From assembly GCA_036496605.1 (NCBI GenBank), contig DASXKV010000025.1:62001-126000 (forward strand): a stretch of 64,000 bases of DNA, written 5' to 3'. Below, in pieces: positions 43,624 through 52,710 of this stretch. The position numbers were made by a program, and so were the translations under genes. Within the stretch, counting starts at the first letter, position 1. The number at the start of each line of letters is the position of its first letter. The notes beneath the pieces are model-generated. The model ran no database searches, had not been told where the DNA came from, and saw only the letters and a list, made by a program, of their open reading frames with translations. The DNA is from Gemmatimonadaceae bacterium (GTDB taxonomy: Bacteria > Gemmatimonadota > Gemmatimonadetes > Gemmatimonadales > Gemmatimonadaceae).

Positions 43624-44115
43624 TCAGTCGGCCACTTGACCGAGTCGGTTGGACAGGCGATGTGACGCATCGGCCACCTTGCCGAGCGGCGCGTGCAGCT
43701 GACCGTGCGCCTCGGCCACCTCACGAGTCGGTCTCGCCACCTCGCTGATCCGCGCGGCCAGGCGAGCGAGAGACGTGGTCAGCGCATCGGGCAGCTCGGC
43801 CACTTCATCGGGCAACTCGGCCACTTCATCGTGCCGCGCCGCCACTCGACCAGACGTGACGGCCAGCTCACCGAACGGAGTGGTCAGCTCACCTGGCGGC
43901 GCGGTTAGGCGACCGAGCGAGTCGGCCACCTGATCGTACCGGCACGCCAGCTGACGAGGCGCCGTGGTCAGGCGACGCGGCGACGCCGCCACTCGAGTGA
44001 ACCAGCTCGCCACTTGACGAAGCGCCTCGGCCATCTGAGCGATCCGGCCGGCCACTTCATTGTACCGAAAAGATACCGGAAGATGCCTCACGATTCGCCG
44101 CCGCGATGGACGCAC
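43624..44115 (-). CDS. Heptad-repeat protein encoded by a 21-bp tandem array
   Basis: After 15 N-terminal residues the protein is exactly 21 consecutive heptads ending V/L-A/T: FRYNEVA, GRIAQMA, EALRQVA, SWFTRVA ... ELPDEVA, ELPDALT, TSLARLA, down to NRLGQVA-D. Hydrophobic residues recur at the sixth position only and a charged or polar residue precedes, so it may be a helical or beta-solenoid-like rod rather than a classical two-position coiled coil. GTG start at 44115; no strong ribosome binding site. Whether it is expressed is unknown. Confidence 0.5.
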   Translation of the reverse strand: MRPSRRRIVRHLPVSFRYNEVAGRIAQMAEALRQVASWFTRVAASPRRLTTAPRQLACRYDQVADSLGRLTAPPGELTTPFGELAVTSGRVAARHDEVAELPDEVAELPDALTTSLARLAARISEVARPTREVAEAHGQLHAPLGKVADASHRLSNRLGQVAD

Positions 44116-44170
44116 GCGGCCGCGCGGTTCTCCTCGTTGCGTCCACTACCATATAGACAGGAGACGTGTT

Positions 44171-44251
44171 ATGAAAAACCGGGAAGAAGCCGTCCTCGAG
44201 ACGCTGCGCGGGGCGGATCGTGGTCCGAGTCATCGTCAGGCGAGTCGGTAG
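44171..44251 (+). CDS. Possible very small protein (26 aa)
   Basis: MKNREEAVLETLRGADRG..., ATG with CAGGAG 8-9 nt upstream, a better start signal than most genes here. Lies between the heptad array and the ADOP pair. Too short to assign. Confidence 0.3.
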   Translation: MKNREEAVLETLRGADRGPSHRQASR

Positions 44252-44504
44252 AGCCCGAGAGTTCGCGTGTGACTAAGACTCGGCAGCAGGAGTGAGCTTT
44301 AACCGCTGCGTCCCTTGTTCCTACGCGCGCGTGTTTCGGTGATGGGACGCCGAGTCCCAGAGCTGAACACTCGTGTCGCGTTCCGGCGAGATCGCGAGCT
44401 CGGTAACGCTCGTTGAGACAACAGCTTGAGGCCGGGGCGCCGTTGGCATACGGGCTGCTCTCCGTCGGGTCGTTCTCAGTCCGAACCCCCCAGCCTCTCT
44501 CGCC

Positions 44505-46934
44505 GTGGATTCTCTCCTCAACGACGTCCGGTTCGCGTTCCGTACGCTGCTCAAGCAGCCTGCCTTTACCGCCGCCGTCGTCGCGACGCTCGCGCTCGCG
44601 ATCGGCGCGAGTACGGCAATCTTCAGCGTTGTCGAAGCCACGCTGCTCCGCTCGCTGCCGTTCCGGACACCTGAGCGACTCGCCTTTCTCTGGGGCGTGG
44701 CCGGGCCGGGGCGCGCCGTGCGCGGGGCTTCCGTGATCGAGGTGCAGGATTGGGCGCGGCGCACCCATACCCTCCAGAACATCGCGATCTACGATGAGAC
44801 GTCGCTCAACCTGCGCACGACCGAAGGCGCGGATCGCGTCCAGGCGGAAATGGTTTCGGCGTCCTTCTTCCCGATGCTCGGAGCGAGCGCGCAGCGCGGT
44901 CGCGTCTTCACGCCGGACCAGGATCGCGTTCCAGACGCCCATGCCGTCGCGGTCATCAGCGATGCGATGTGGACGACGCGCTTCGCCCGCGACCCGCAGA
45001 TCGTCGGCCGTAATGTGGTTCTGAACGAGACGCCGTTCACCATCATCGGCGTGATGCAGCCGTGGTTTAGAGGTCTCTCATTCGATACCGACGTCTGGTT
45101 CCCGGCGATGATGGCCCACGTCGCCGGGGCACCGACCGATCTGACCGACCGTGGTACGCGGTGGTTGGGCGCGGTCGGGCGGCTCGAGGACGGCGTGTCG
45201 ATGACGACGGCGCAGGCGGACATGGACCGGGTCGCAGGCGAGCTGGCGGCAGAATTCCCGCGCAGCAACCATGATCGGGGCGTGCAGCTCTCGTCCCTCC
45301 GCACGTCGTATCTGGGCTCGACCGAGACGGTGTTCCTCGCTGTCTTCGCCGCTGTTTCACTGCTCCTTCTCATTGCCTGTGCAAACGTCGTTGGACTTCA
45401 GCTCGTCCGCGCCTCCGGTCGCCGCCGCGAATTCGCGCTGCGCATTGCCATTGGCGCCGACCGCGGCCGACTCATTCAGCAGCTGACGGTGGAAGGCCTG
45501 GTCATCGCGCTTGCGTCGGCGATCGTCGGATTGATCGTCGCGCAGTACGCGCTGCAGGCACTCATTGCCCTCTCGCCGCCGGGGCTGCTGCCTAACTATG
45601 CGACGCCGACGATCGACGTCGTCGCGTTCGCCTTCGCGTTCGTGGTCGCGGTTGGATGTGGTGTGGTCTTCGGTTTGGTCCCAGCCATTCGGAGCGCGCG
45701 GGTGAGTCTTACCGAGTCCCTCAAAGAAGGGGCCCGTGGCTCGGCGACGAGCACGGGAGGCGGCCGTCGTCTCGGTGCGCAACAGTTCCTCGTCGTCGGC
45801 GAGACGGCGATTTCTTTGTTACTCCTCGTTGGAGCAGGATTGTACGTTCGGAGTCTAGCGAATCAGTTAGCGGTGTCGCCGGGCTTCGACCCGCAGAACG
45901 TTCTTCGCGCCCGCTTTTCCTTTCCGAGCAGCTATTCGTCCGAAGCGCGGCTGCAGTTCCTCGATCGCCTGCAGGCGCGTCTCACAGCGCTGCCCTCCGT
46001 GCGTGCTGTTGCATTCGCGTCCGACATGCCGCTCGCCGGATCGACGGATGCGTCATTCATCTACATCATCGACGCCAATCAGTCGGTTCGGTACTATCGC
46101 CATGCGGTGACGCCCGACTACTTCTCGACGCTTCACGTGCGACTGGTCGCCGGACGAACGTTCACGCCTAACGATCGTGCGGGGATGCCGCTCGTTGTCG
46201 TGATCAACGAAGCGACGGCGCGCCGTTTCTGGCCTGGCCAGCAGCCGGTCGGCAAGACCATTCGTCTTGGCAGCGATTCCGCGCCACCGGCCACGATCGT
46301 CGGCGTGGTCGGCGATGTGCGGCAGCGCGACCTCACGACCGCGCTCACGACGAGCGAGCCCGACGTCTATCTGCCGCTCGCTCAGCGTGCGTCGTCCAGC
46401 ATCCATGTCGCCATTCGTGCCGATCGCGCTCCCGAAGCGCTCGTTGCGCCCGTCAGGCACGAACTGGCGAGGCTCGATCCAACGATCTCGCTCTTCGGCA
46501 TTCAGACGCTCGAGTCGCTGCTCACTCGTCAGACGGCATCGGGTCGCTTCGCGTCCACGGTGCTCGGCGTCTTCGGCATCGCGGCGCTGCTCCTCACGGG
46601 GATCGGTCTGTATGGGGTTCTCGCCTTCACCGTCGCGCTTCGTCGGCGTGAGATCGGCATTCGGATGGCGCTAGGCGCGACGAACCAACGGGTCTCGCGT
46701 GTCATCGTGAGCCAGGGATTGCGACTTGTCCTCATCGGCGTCATGGCCGGCGTAGTCGCGTCGTTGCTTCTCACCCGCTGGATCGCGAGCCAGCTGTACG
46801 GTATCACCGCGCATGACCCGGCCGTGTTTGCTGCCGTTCCGTTGACGATGCTGGGCGTCGCCGCGCTCGCGAGCTGGTTGCCCGCACGACGCGCCGCACA
46901 GGTCGACCCGCAGATTGCGCTCCGCTCCGAGTAG
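44505..46934 (+). CDS. ADOP-type MacB/FtsX permease (809 aa)
   Basis: GTG start, MDSLLNDVRFAFRTLLKQPAFTAAVVATLALAIGA. Coupling loops SGRRREFALRIAIGADRGRLIQQ and LRRREIGIRMALGATNQRVSR; ends RRAAQVDPQIALRSE. Two periplasmic MacB-like cores lie between. Followed after 189 bp by a second permease in the same direction. Contains one exact octamer (46166) and one variant (45590). Confidence 0.88.
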   Translation: MDSLLNDVRFAFRTLLKQPAFTAAVVATLALAIGASTAIFSVVEATLLRSLPFRTPERLAFLWGVAGPGRAVRGASVIEVQDWARRTHTLQNIAIYDETSLNLRTTEGADRVQAEMVSASFFPMLGASAQRGRVFTPDQDRVPDAHAVAVISDAMWTTRFARDPQIVGRNVVLNETPFTIIGVMQPWFRGLSFDTDVWFPAMMAHVAGAPTDLTDRGTRWLGAVGRLEDGVSMTTAQADMDRVAGELAAEFPRSNHDRGVQLSSLRTSYLGSTETVFLAVFAAVSLLLLIACANVVGLQLVRASGRRREFALRIAIGADRGRLIQQLTVEGLVIALASAIVGLIVAQYALQALIALSPPGLLPNYATPTIDVVAFAFAFVVAVGCGVVFGLVPAIRSARVSLTESLKEGARGSATSTGGGRRLGAQQFLVVGETAISLLLLVGAGLYVRSLANQLAVSPGFDPQNVLRARFSFPSSYSSEARLQFLDRLQARLTALPSVRAVAFASDMPLAGSTDASFIYIIDANQSVRYYRHAVTPDYFSTLHVRLVAGRTFTPNDRAGMPLVVVINEATARRFWPGQQPVGKTIRLGSDSAPPATIVGVVGDVRQRDLTTALTTSEPDVYLPLAQRASSSIHVAIRADRAPEALVAPVRHELARLDPTISLFGIQTLESLLTRQTASGRFASTVLGVFGIAALLLTGIGLYGVLAFTVALRRREIGIRMALGATNQRVSRVIVSQGLRLVLIGVMAGVVASLLLTRWIASQLYGITAHDPAVFAAVPLTMLGVAALASWLPARRAAQVDPQIALRSE

Positions 46935-47123
46935 GTTTGCCCAGTCGTTAGTAGACGCTCATCCGGCACCCAGGGGCAGCGGAATTTGTCCCAGCCGCCC
47001 CGATTCTGAAACTTCCTGCTTTGCGGAATCGATCTACCCTGGTGACGCCCTCGGCCCAACCCCGAGCGCGGGCCGAGTGTCCAACGACCAATCGTTGGAC
47101 GACACCAGACGTTGAGATAATCG

Positions 47124-49619
47124 ATGCGGAACGTGAAGCTGGCGCTGCGGACCCTGTTCCGAGCCCCGTTCGTCACCATTGTCGCGATCCTGTCACTCGC
47201 CCTGGGCATCGGGGCGAACGCGGCCATCTACTCCCTCTTCGACCAAATCCTGCTCCAGCCGCTTCCCGTAGCGCAGCCCGATCGACTCGTCAATTTCGTC
47301 GGCCCCGGTCCCCAGTATGGCTCGAACTCCTGCAATTCGGCCGGCGACTGCGACGAAGTGTTCTCGTATCCGATGTTCCGCGATCTCGAGCGAGCGAAGA
47401 CCGCCTTCAGCGGCATCGCGGGACACTTCCTGTTCGGCGCCAACGTCGCGATGGCGGGGAAGACGGCGATCAACGGGCGTGGCGTGTTCGTCTCCGGATC
47501 GTATTTCCCGTTGCTCGGCATCCGCCCCGCGGTCGGCCGGCTGCTGACGCCTAACGACGACCAGACTGTCGGGGCCCACTATGTCGTCGTGCTGAGCTAC
47601 GACTACTGGGCGAACCAGCTCGGCGCCGACCCCAGCGTCGCTGGGCGGCAGCTCCAGGTGAACGGCCACCCGATGACGATTCTCGGCGTGGCGCCCGAAG
47701 GGTTCTTCGGTACGACGAAAGGCGAGCGGCCGTACGTCTTCGTGCCGATCACGATGCGGGCGGTGATGAACACCGGCTTCACCGGCTTCGAGGATCGGAC
47801 AAGCTATTGGATCTATCTCTTCGGGCGGCTCAAGCCCGGTGCCACCATCGCGCAGGGCTCGGCGTCGATCAACACCGTCTACTCGCACCTCATCAACGAT
47901 ATCGAGGTGCCGTTGCAGAAAGGGATGAGCGCGAAGACGCTCGCACAGTTCAAGGCGAAGAAGCTCGTTCTCAACGATGGCCGGAAGGGGCAGAGCTCGA
48001 TGATACGGACGTCGCGGACGCCGCTCACACTCCTCTTCTCGATCACCGCGATCGTCCTGTTGATCGCGTGCGCGAACATCGCGAACCTGTTGTTGGCGCG
48101 CGCGGCGAACCGCACGATGGAGATGGCGGTGCGGCTCTCGTTAGGTGCGACGCGCCGGCAGCTCATCGTGCAGGTGCTCACCGAGTCCGTGCTGCTAGCG
48201 ATCCTCGGCGGCCTGGCGAGCGTGCTCGTGGCGCACTGGACGCTCGTGGGGATTACGGCGATGCTGCCACCGCAGGAAGGCGTCAACATGCAGCTTCAGT
48301 TGAGCGTGCCCGTGCTGGTCTTCACGGCGTTGGTGTCGCTCGCAACGGGACTCGCCTTCGGCATCGTACCGGCGCTGCAAAGCACGCGTCCCGACCTTGT
48401 GACGGAGCTGCGCAACAATTCCGGGAAGCTCACCGGAGGTCGCGGCGCCGCGCGATTCCGCAGCAGCCTCGTGACCGCGCAGATCGCGCTCTCGATGGCG
48501 CTCCTCATCGCGGCGGGGCTGTTCATCGAGAGTCTGCGCAACATCAGCCGCGTGGACCTCGGGATCAGGATCGACAACGTGGTGTCGTTCGCGATCTCGC
48601 CCGGCAAGAATGCGTACGACTCGGTGCGTACCGCCACACTGTACGCGCGTGTTGGGGAGGAGCTGGCAGCACTGCCCGGCGTCTCTGGGGTCACGTCCGC
48701 AACCGTGCCGTTGCTCGCCGGCAGCAATTGGGGAACGAGCGTGTCGGTCGAAGGCTTTCACAAGGATCTCGACACCGATGCCGGGTCGCGCTTCAACGTC
48801 GTCGGCCCCGACTACTTTCACGTCATCGGCGTGCCGCTCGTCGCCGGCCGTGATTTCACCGCTGCTGACAACGCGAACGGCCTTCGCGTGGCGATCGTGA
48901 ACGAGGCATTCGCCAAGAAATTCAATCTAGGCGTAAACGCCGTCGGCAAACGTCTCTCCGTTGGTAATGATTCGCTCAACGTAACAATTGTCGGCCTGGC
49001 GAAGGACGCCAAGTACTCGCAGGTGAAGGACAAGATCCCTCCGGTGTTTGTGCAGCCTTACCGTCAGATGGGAAGCATGGGCCAGATGTATTTCTATGTC
49101 CGGAGTACGCTGCCAACCGAGCAGCTTCTTCAGGCGATTCCGAGAGTCATCAAGAAGCTCGATGCGAATCTCCCGGTCGAGTCGTTGACGACCCTACCGC
49201 AGCAGGTGCGGAACAACGTGTTCCTGGATCGGATGATCAGCACCCTCTCCGCAGCGTTCGCGGTGCTGGCAACGCTCCTCGCCGCGGTCGGACTCTACGG
49301 CGTGCTCGCCTATTCCGTCGCGCAGCGTACGCGCGAGATCGGGGTGCGGATGGCGTTAGGCGCGACCGCGGGTGCCGTCAGCCGCATGGTGCTGCGGCAG
49401 GTGGGAATCATGACGCTGATCGGCGGCGTGGTCGGCATCGCGGGCGCGATCGTGTTGGGCAGAGGGGCGCAGTCGCTGCTCTATGAGCTCAAGGGCTGGG
49501 ATCCGATGGTGATCGCGCTCTCCGCTATCCTGCTGACGCTGGTCGCCCTCGGCGCGGCGCTGGTCCCTGCGCTTCGCGCCTCGCATGTCGATCCGATGCA
49601 AGCGTTGCGATACGAGTAA
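47124..49619 (+). CDS. ADOP-type MacB/FtsX permease (831 aa)
   Basis: MRNVKLALRTLFRAPFVTIVAILSLALGIGANAAIYSLFD; coupling loops NRTMEMAVRLSLGATRRQLIVQ and QRTREIGVRMALGATAGAVSR; ends RASHVDPMQALRYE. The octamer (or its CGTTAGGT variant) encodes the L-G of both loops (48139 and 49354). Convergent with the next permease with 17 bp between the stops. A stretch SNSCNSAGDCDEVF in the first core adds an unusual Cys pair. Confidence 0.88.
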   Translation: MRNVKLALRTLFRAPFVTIVAILSLALGIGANAAIYSLFDQILLQPLPVAQPDRLVNFVGPGPQYGSNSCNSAGDCDEVFSYPMFRDLERAKTAFSGIAGHFLFGANVAMAGKTAINGRGVFVSGSYFPLLGIRPAVGRLLTPNDDQTVGAHYVVVLSYDYWANQLGADPSVAGRQLQVNGHPMTILGVAPEGFFGTTKGERPYVFVPITMRAVMNTGFTGFEDRTSYWIYLFGRLKPGATIAQGSASINTVYSHLINDIEVPLQKGMSAKTLAQFKAKKLVLNDGRKGQSSMIRTSRTPLTLLFSITAIVLLIACANIANLLLARAANRTMEMAVRLSLGATRRQLIVQVLTESVLLAILGGLASVLVAHWTLVGITAMLPPQEGVNMQLQLSVPVLVFTALVSLATGLAFGIVPALQSTRPDLVTELRNNSGKLTGGRGAARFRSSLVTAQIALSMALLIAAGLFIESLRNISRVDLGIRIDNVVSFAISPGKNAYDSVRTATLYARVGEELAALPGVSGVTSATVPLLAGSNWGTSVSVEGFHKDLDTDAGSRFNVVGPDYFHVIGVPLVAGRDFTAADNANGLRVAIVNEAFAKKFNLGVNAVGKRLSVGNDSLNVTIVGLAKDAKYSQVKDKIPPVFVQPYRQMGSMGQMYFYVRSTLPTEQLLQAIPRVIKKLDANLPVESLTTLPQQVRNNVFLDRMISTLSAAFAVLATLLAAVGLYGVLAYSVAQRTREIGVRMALGATAGAVSRMVLRQVGIMTLIGGVVGIAGAIVLGRGAQSLLYELKGWDPMVIALSAILLTLVALGAALVPALRASHVDPMQALRYE

Positions 49620-49636
49620 CGAATCAATGCGGCTCC

Positions 49637-52090
49637 CTAGCCGCGCAGCGCTATTGTGGGATCCACACGCGCCGCGCGCCAGGATGGAATCAGCGCCGCC
49701 GTCAACGCGATGGCAAGCAATGCGAGTGATACACCGACGAACGTCGCCGGATCGCCCGCGGTCACGCGATACAGCATCGCCGTCAGCAATCGTGCGAACA
49801 GCGATCCGCCCACCACCCCGAACACGATGCCCACCATCGTCAGCTTCACGGCGCCGGCGGCGATCTGCATGAGGATGTCGGCCCGACGAGCGCCCAGTGC
49901 GATGCGCACGCCGATCTCCCGCCTCCGCTGCGCCACGCCGTAGGCGATCAGGCCGTACAAACCGACCGCCGCGATCGTCATCGTCACGATCGCCAGGACG
50001 GCGAGCACGCCCGCCATCATCGTGAACGCCGAGACGTGTCGCGCCTGCATCTCGATCATCGTCATCATGTCACCGACGGCGACGCTCGGTTCGGTGCGCG
50101 CGACGACGCTCCGAACCGCGTCGCGCATCGCTGCCGGGTCGCCATCCGTCCACACCGCGACCGACGCGTATGAGCTCGGCGACTGATAGATCGACCGGTA
50201 CACGGTATTTCGCAGTGGCTCGTCGAGCCCACCGTGATACACGTTCGACGCGACGCCCACGACCGTCCACTGTGCGTCGCCGATCACCACCACTCGGCCG
50301 ATGGCGCTCTCGTGCGGCCATATCGCGTTCGCCATGTAGCGGTTGACGACGATCGCGCGCTGCGCCGTCGGCGACGCTTCGTCCTGCGCGCCGATCATTC
50401 GCCCTTCCTCGATGTGCATGCCGGCGGCTTCCGCGTAGCCAGGTGTGACATGCTGATCGTTCGCGCTCAACCCATGTCCGTTCGGTTCAGGCGGTCGGCT
50501 TGGAATCCGGAACAACACCCCCGAGTAGTTGTTGCTCAACGGCGTCGTCGACGTGACGCCCCCTGCGCGAATACCGGGCTCTCCGTGGAGATTCGCGTTG
50601 AGCCGTCGATAGAAATCGACCTGCGCCGAATCGTTCATCTGTAGCGGCAGTGTCAGGTGCATCACCAGCGCGTGGTCGAGCCGTACTCCCGCATCACCGC
50701 GAATCATGTTGCGCACACTGCGCGTGAGTAACGTTGCGCCGGTGAGCAATACGAGCGCGATGCTCACCTCGAGCACGATGAGCGTTGCTCGAACGCGCGT
50801 GCTCCGCACGCCACCCGTGCTCGCGCGTCCTCCCTCCGATAGCAAACCGGCGAGATTGACGCGTGTCGCGCGCAGTACCGGCAGTGCGGCGAACGCCATC
50901 GTCGCCAGGACCGCGGCCGCGAACGCGAACGCCAATGTGCGTCCGTCGAGTCCGAGCCGCGCCCATCCCGGGATGAACGCGGAGAAATTCGCGGGGATTG
51001 CATCGCGCATCGCGTGCACGCCCCACCATGCGAGCGCCGCGCCGGCCGCACCGGCGACGAGCGACAACAGCAGTGATTCGGCGAGCAGATGGCGCGCGAG
51101 ACGCCAGCGGCGCACGCCGAGTGCGGTGCGCAGTGCCAATTCGTGGCGGCGCGCTGCGAGACGCGACAGCGCGAGGTTCGCGGCGCTCATGCAGGCCGCG
51201 AGAAACACGAGAAACGCGGCGATCGCAGAAATCTGCACGAGAATCGAGACGTCATCGGTATGATAGGCGGCGATTGGACGCGCGCGCAGCACCCAACCGC
51301 TGTCGGTCTTCGGCGATTCGCGCACCAACTGCGCGCCGATGGTGTTCACTTCGGCCGCTGCCTTGGCAAACGACGTCCCCGGCGCAATCCGCGCGAAGAC
51401 GTCGTAATACCGCGACGCGTAATTCGAGGCGTCCTCGGCCCGGAGGGCATGCGGCATATATACGTCTGCTGCAGTCGGAAAGATCACGTCCTTGCCAAGT
51501 ACGCCGGTCACGGTGAACGGTCGCTCGCCGAGCGTGATCGTGGAATCGACTACTCCACGGCTGCCACCGAACCGTCGCTGCCAGAGGTCATATGAGAGTA
51601 TTACAAAGTCCGGCGCGCCAACGTGACCCGCCTCTCTGGGGAATCCGCGTCCCATGGCGAACGGGGCTTCGATCGTCTCGAAAGCGTTCGGGGAGACTTC
51701 GAATCCCTTGAGTGCCTCGCTTCCGTTCGACGAGCGCAGCGCAACGCTCGAATTGGACACGCCGATCGCGATGATCGACGGCGCGCGAGTCTCGAGCGCT
51801 GCGAGCGCCGCGGGCGATGTCTGCGTGCAGTCGACACCGCACGACGCGTTGGCTTGCGTGATCCAGAGCAGGCGGTCCGATGGCAGACGGGGGAACGGGT
51901 TGTGGATGGCGAGGGAGAAACTGTAGACCGCCGACGCCGCGCCGATGCCCATTGCCAGCGTGCTCACCACGGCCGCCGCGTAGAGCGGACTACGCGTAAT
52001 CGCGCGCAGTCCGTGGCGGACGTCCTGCTCGAGCTGCTCGAGCCATGTCCATTGCCACACGTCGCGCACTGTCTCGCTCACGTTGGTCAT
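49637..52090 (-). CDS. ADOP-type MacB/FtsX permease (about 817 aa)
   Basis: Start at MTNVSETVRDVWQWTWLEQLEQDVRHGLRAI; the frame is open 13 codons upstream. Coupling loops ARRHELALRTALGVRRWRLAR and QRRREIGVRIALGARRADILMQ; ends RAARVDPTIALRG. A CGVDCTQT segment lies in the first core. Divergent from the PadR gene at 52348, with four PadR-type dyads in the 257-bp gap, so probably controlled by that PadR. Confidence 0.88.
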   Translation of the reverse strand: MTNVSETVRDVWQWTWLEQLEQDVRHGLRAITRSPLYAAAVVSTLAMGIGAASAVYSFSLAIHNPFPRLPSDRLLWITQANASCGVDCTQTSPAALAALETRAPSIIAIGVSNSSVALRSSNGSEALKGFEVSPNAFETIEAPFAMGRGFPREAGHVGAPDFVILSYDLWQRRFGGSRGVVDSTITLGERPFTVTGVLGKDVIFPTAADVYMPHALRAEDASNYASRYYDVFARIAPGTSFAKAAAEVNTIGAQLVRESPKTDSGWVLRARPIAAYHTDDVSILVQISAIAAFLVFLAACMSAANLALSRLAARRHELALRTALGVRRWRLARHLLAESLLLSLVAGAAGAALAWWGVHAMRDAIPANFSAFIPGWARLGLDGRTLAFAFAAAVLATMAFAALPVLRATRVNLAGLLSEGGRASTGGVRSTRVRATLIVLEVSIALVLLTGATLLTRSVRNMIRGDAGVRLDHALVMHLTLPLQMNDSAQVDFYRRLNANLHGEPGIRAGGVTSTTPLSNNYSGVLFRIPSRPPEPNGHGLSANDQHVTPGYAEAAGMHIEEGRMIGAQDEASPTAQRAIVVNRYMANAIWPHESAIGRVVVIGDAQWTVVGVASNVYHGGLDEPLRNTVYRSIYQSPSSYASVAVWTDGDPAAMRDAVRSVVARTEPSVAVGDMMTMIEMQARHVSAFTMMAGVLAVLAIVTMTIAAVGLYGLIAYGVAQRRREIGVRIALGARRADILMQIAAGAVKLTMVGIVFGVVGGSLFARLLTAMLYRVTAGDPATFVGVSLALLAIALTAALIPSWRAARVDPTIALRG

Positions 52091-52139
52091 GTTGCCGAAT
52101 CTCCGTTTGCCGAAAACGCGTGGCGGCATGGGCGCGATA

Positions 52140-52173
52140 GTAGAGGCTCTACCACTGACGGTAGACGCTCTAC
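52140..52173. promoter_or_regulatory. Two PadR-type dyads near the permease start
   Basis: GTAGAGGCTCTAC (52140-52152) and GTAGACGCTCTAC (52161-52173), spaced 21 bp start to start (two helical turns), 50-83 bp upstream of the permease start. The same motif recurs at 52304 and 52327. Confidence 0.6.
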
Positions 52174-52303
52174 CAACGGTCGTCCGCGGCGGCAGGTTTC
52201 AACGGTCCAACGGCCCCGTTGACATGGGCTTCACCGCCACCCGATGGGGGCGGTCAAGGGAGCGCTTCAACTTCCAATGCCCATTGACTTCCGGGACCAA
52301 GTT

Positions 52304-52339
52304 GTAGACACTCTACTTAACGTAATGTAGGCCGTCTAC
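52304..52339. promoter_or_regulatory. Two PadR-type dyads before padR
   Basis: GTAGACACTCTAC (52304-52316) and GTAGGCCGTCTAC (52327-52339; with flanks ATGTAGGCCGTCTACAT, the ATGT...ACAT form known for PadR boxes). The second ends 8 bp before the padR ATG, fitting autorepression. Confidence 0.65.
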
Positions 52340-52347
52340 ATACACGC

Positions 52348-52710
52348 ATGCCAAGTAAAGATCCCGCGACCTCACGCCTCGAGGTGCTTCAGGGCACGCT
52401 CGACTTCATCGTGCTCCAGGCGCTGCGCTGGGGACCATGCCACGGCTACGGCCTCCTCCATCTCATTCGCTCGCAGTCGCAGAATGTGCTCCAGGTCGAG
52501 ACGGGCTCCCTCTATCCCGCTCTCCAGCGCCTGATGCGTCAGGGCGCGATCACCCCTGAATGGGGTGTATCGGACAAGGATCGGCGAGTTCGCATGTACA
52601 AGCTCACGGCAAAAGGACGGAAGCGACTGGCCGCCGAGCGATCGCGGTGGGAACAACTGAGTCAGGCGATTGCGGGCATGATGCTCCCGCCGGCTAAGGA
52701 AGAACGATGA
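52348..52710 (+). CDS. PadR-family transcriptional regulator
   Basis: 120 residues: LEVLQGTLDFIVLQALRWGPCHGYGLL, QVETGSLYPALQRLMRQGAITPEWG and DKDRRVRMYKLTAKGRKRL. Its stop overlaps the start of the phosphotriesterase-like gene (ATGA). Likely repressor of itself, the downstream genes and the divergent permease through the GTAGA-N3-TCTAC sites. Confidence 0.9.
   Translation: MPSKDPATSRLEVLQGTLDFIVLQALRWGPCHGYGLLHLIRSQSQNVLQVETGSLYPALQRLMRQGAITPEWGVSDKDRRVRMYKLTAKGRKRLAAERSRWEQLSQAIAGMMLPPAKEER

Noticed and set aside
43495-44115. CRISPR or simple satellite DNA
   Set aside because: There are no spacers. The 21-bp period keeps one open frame with a constant V/L-A/T pattern for 21 units, so a coding origin is the better reading.
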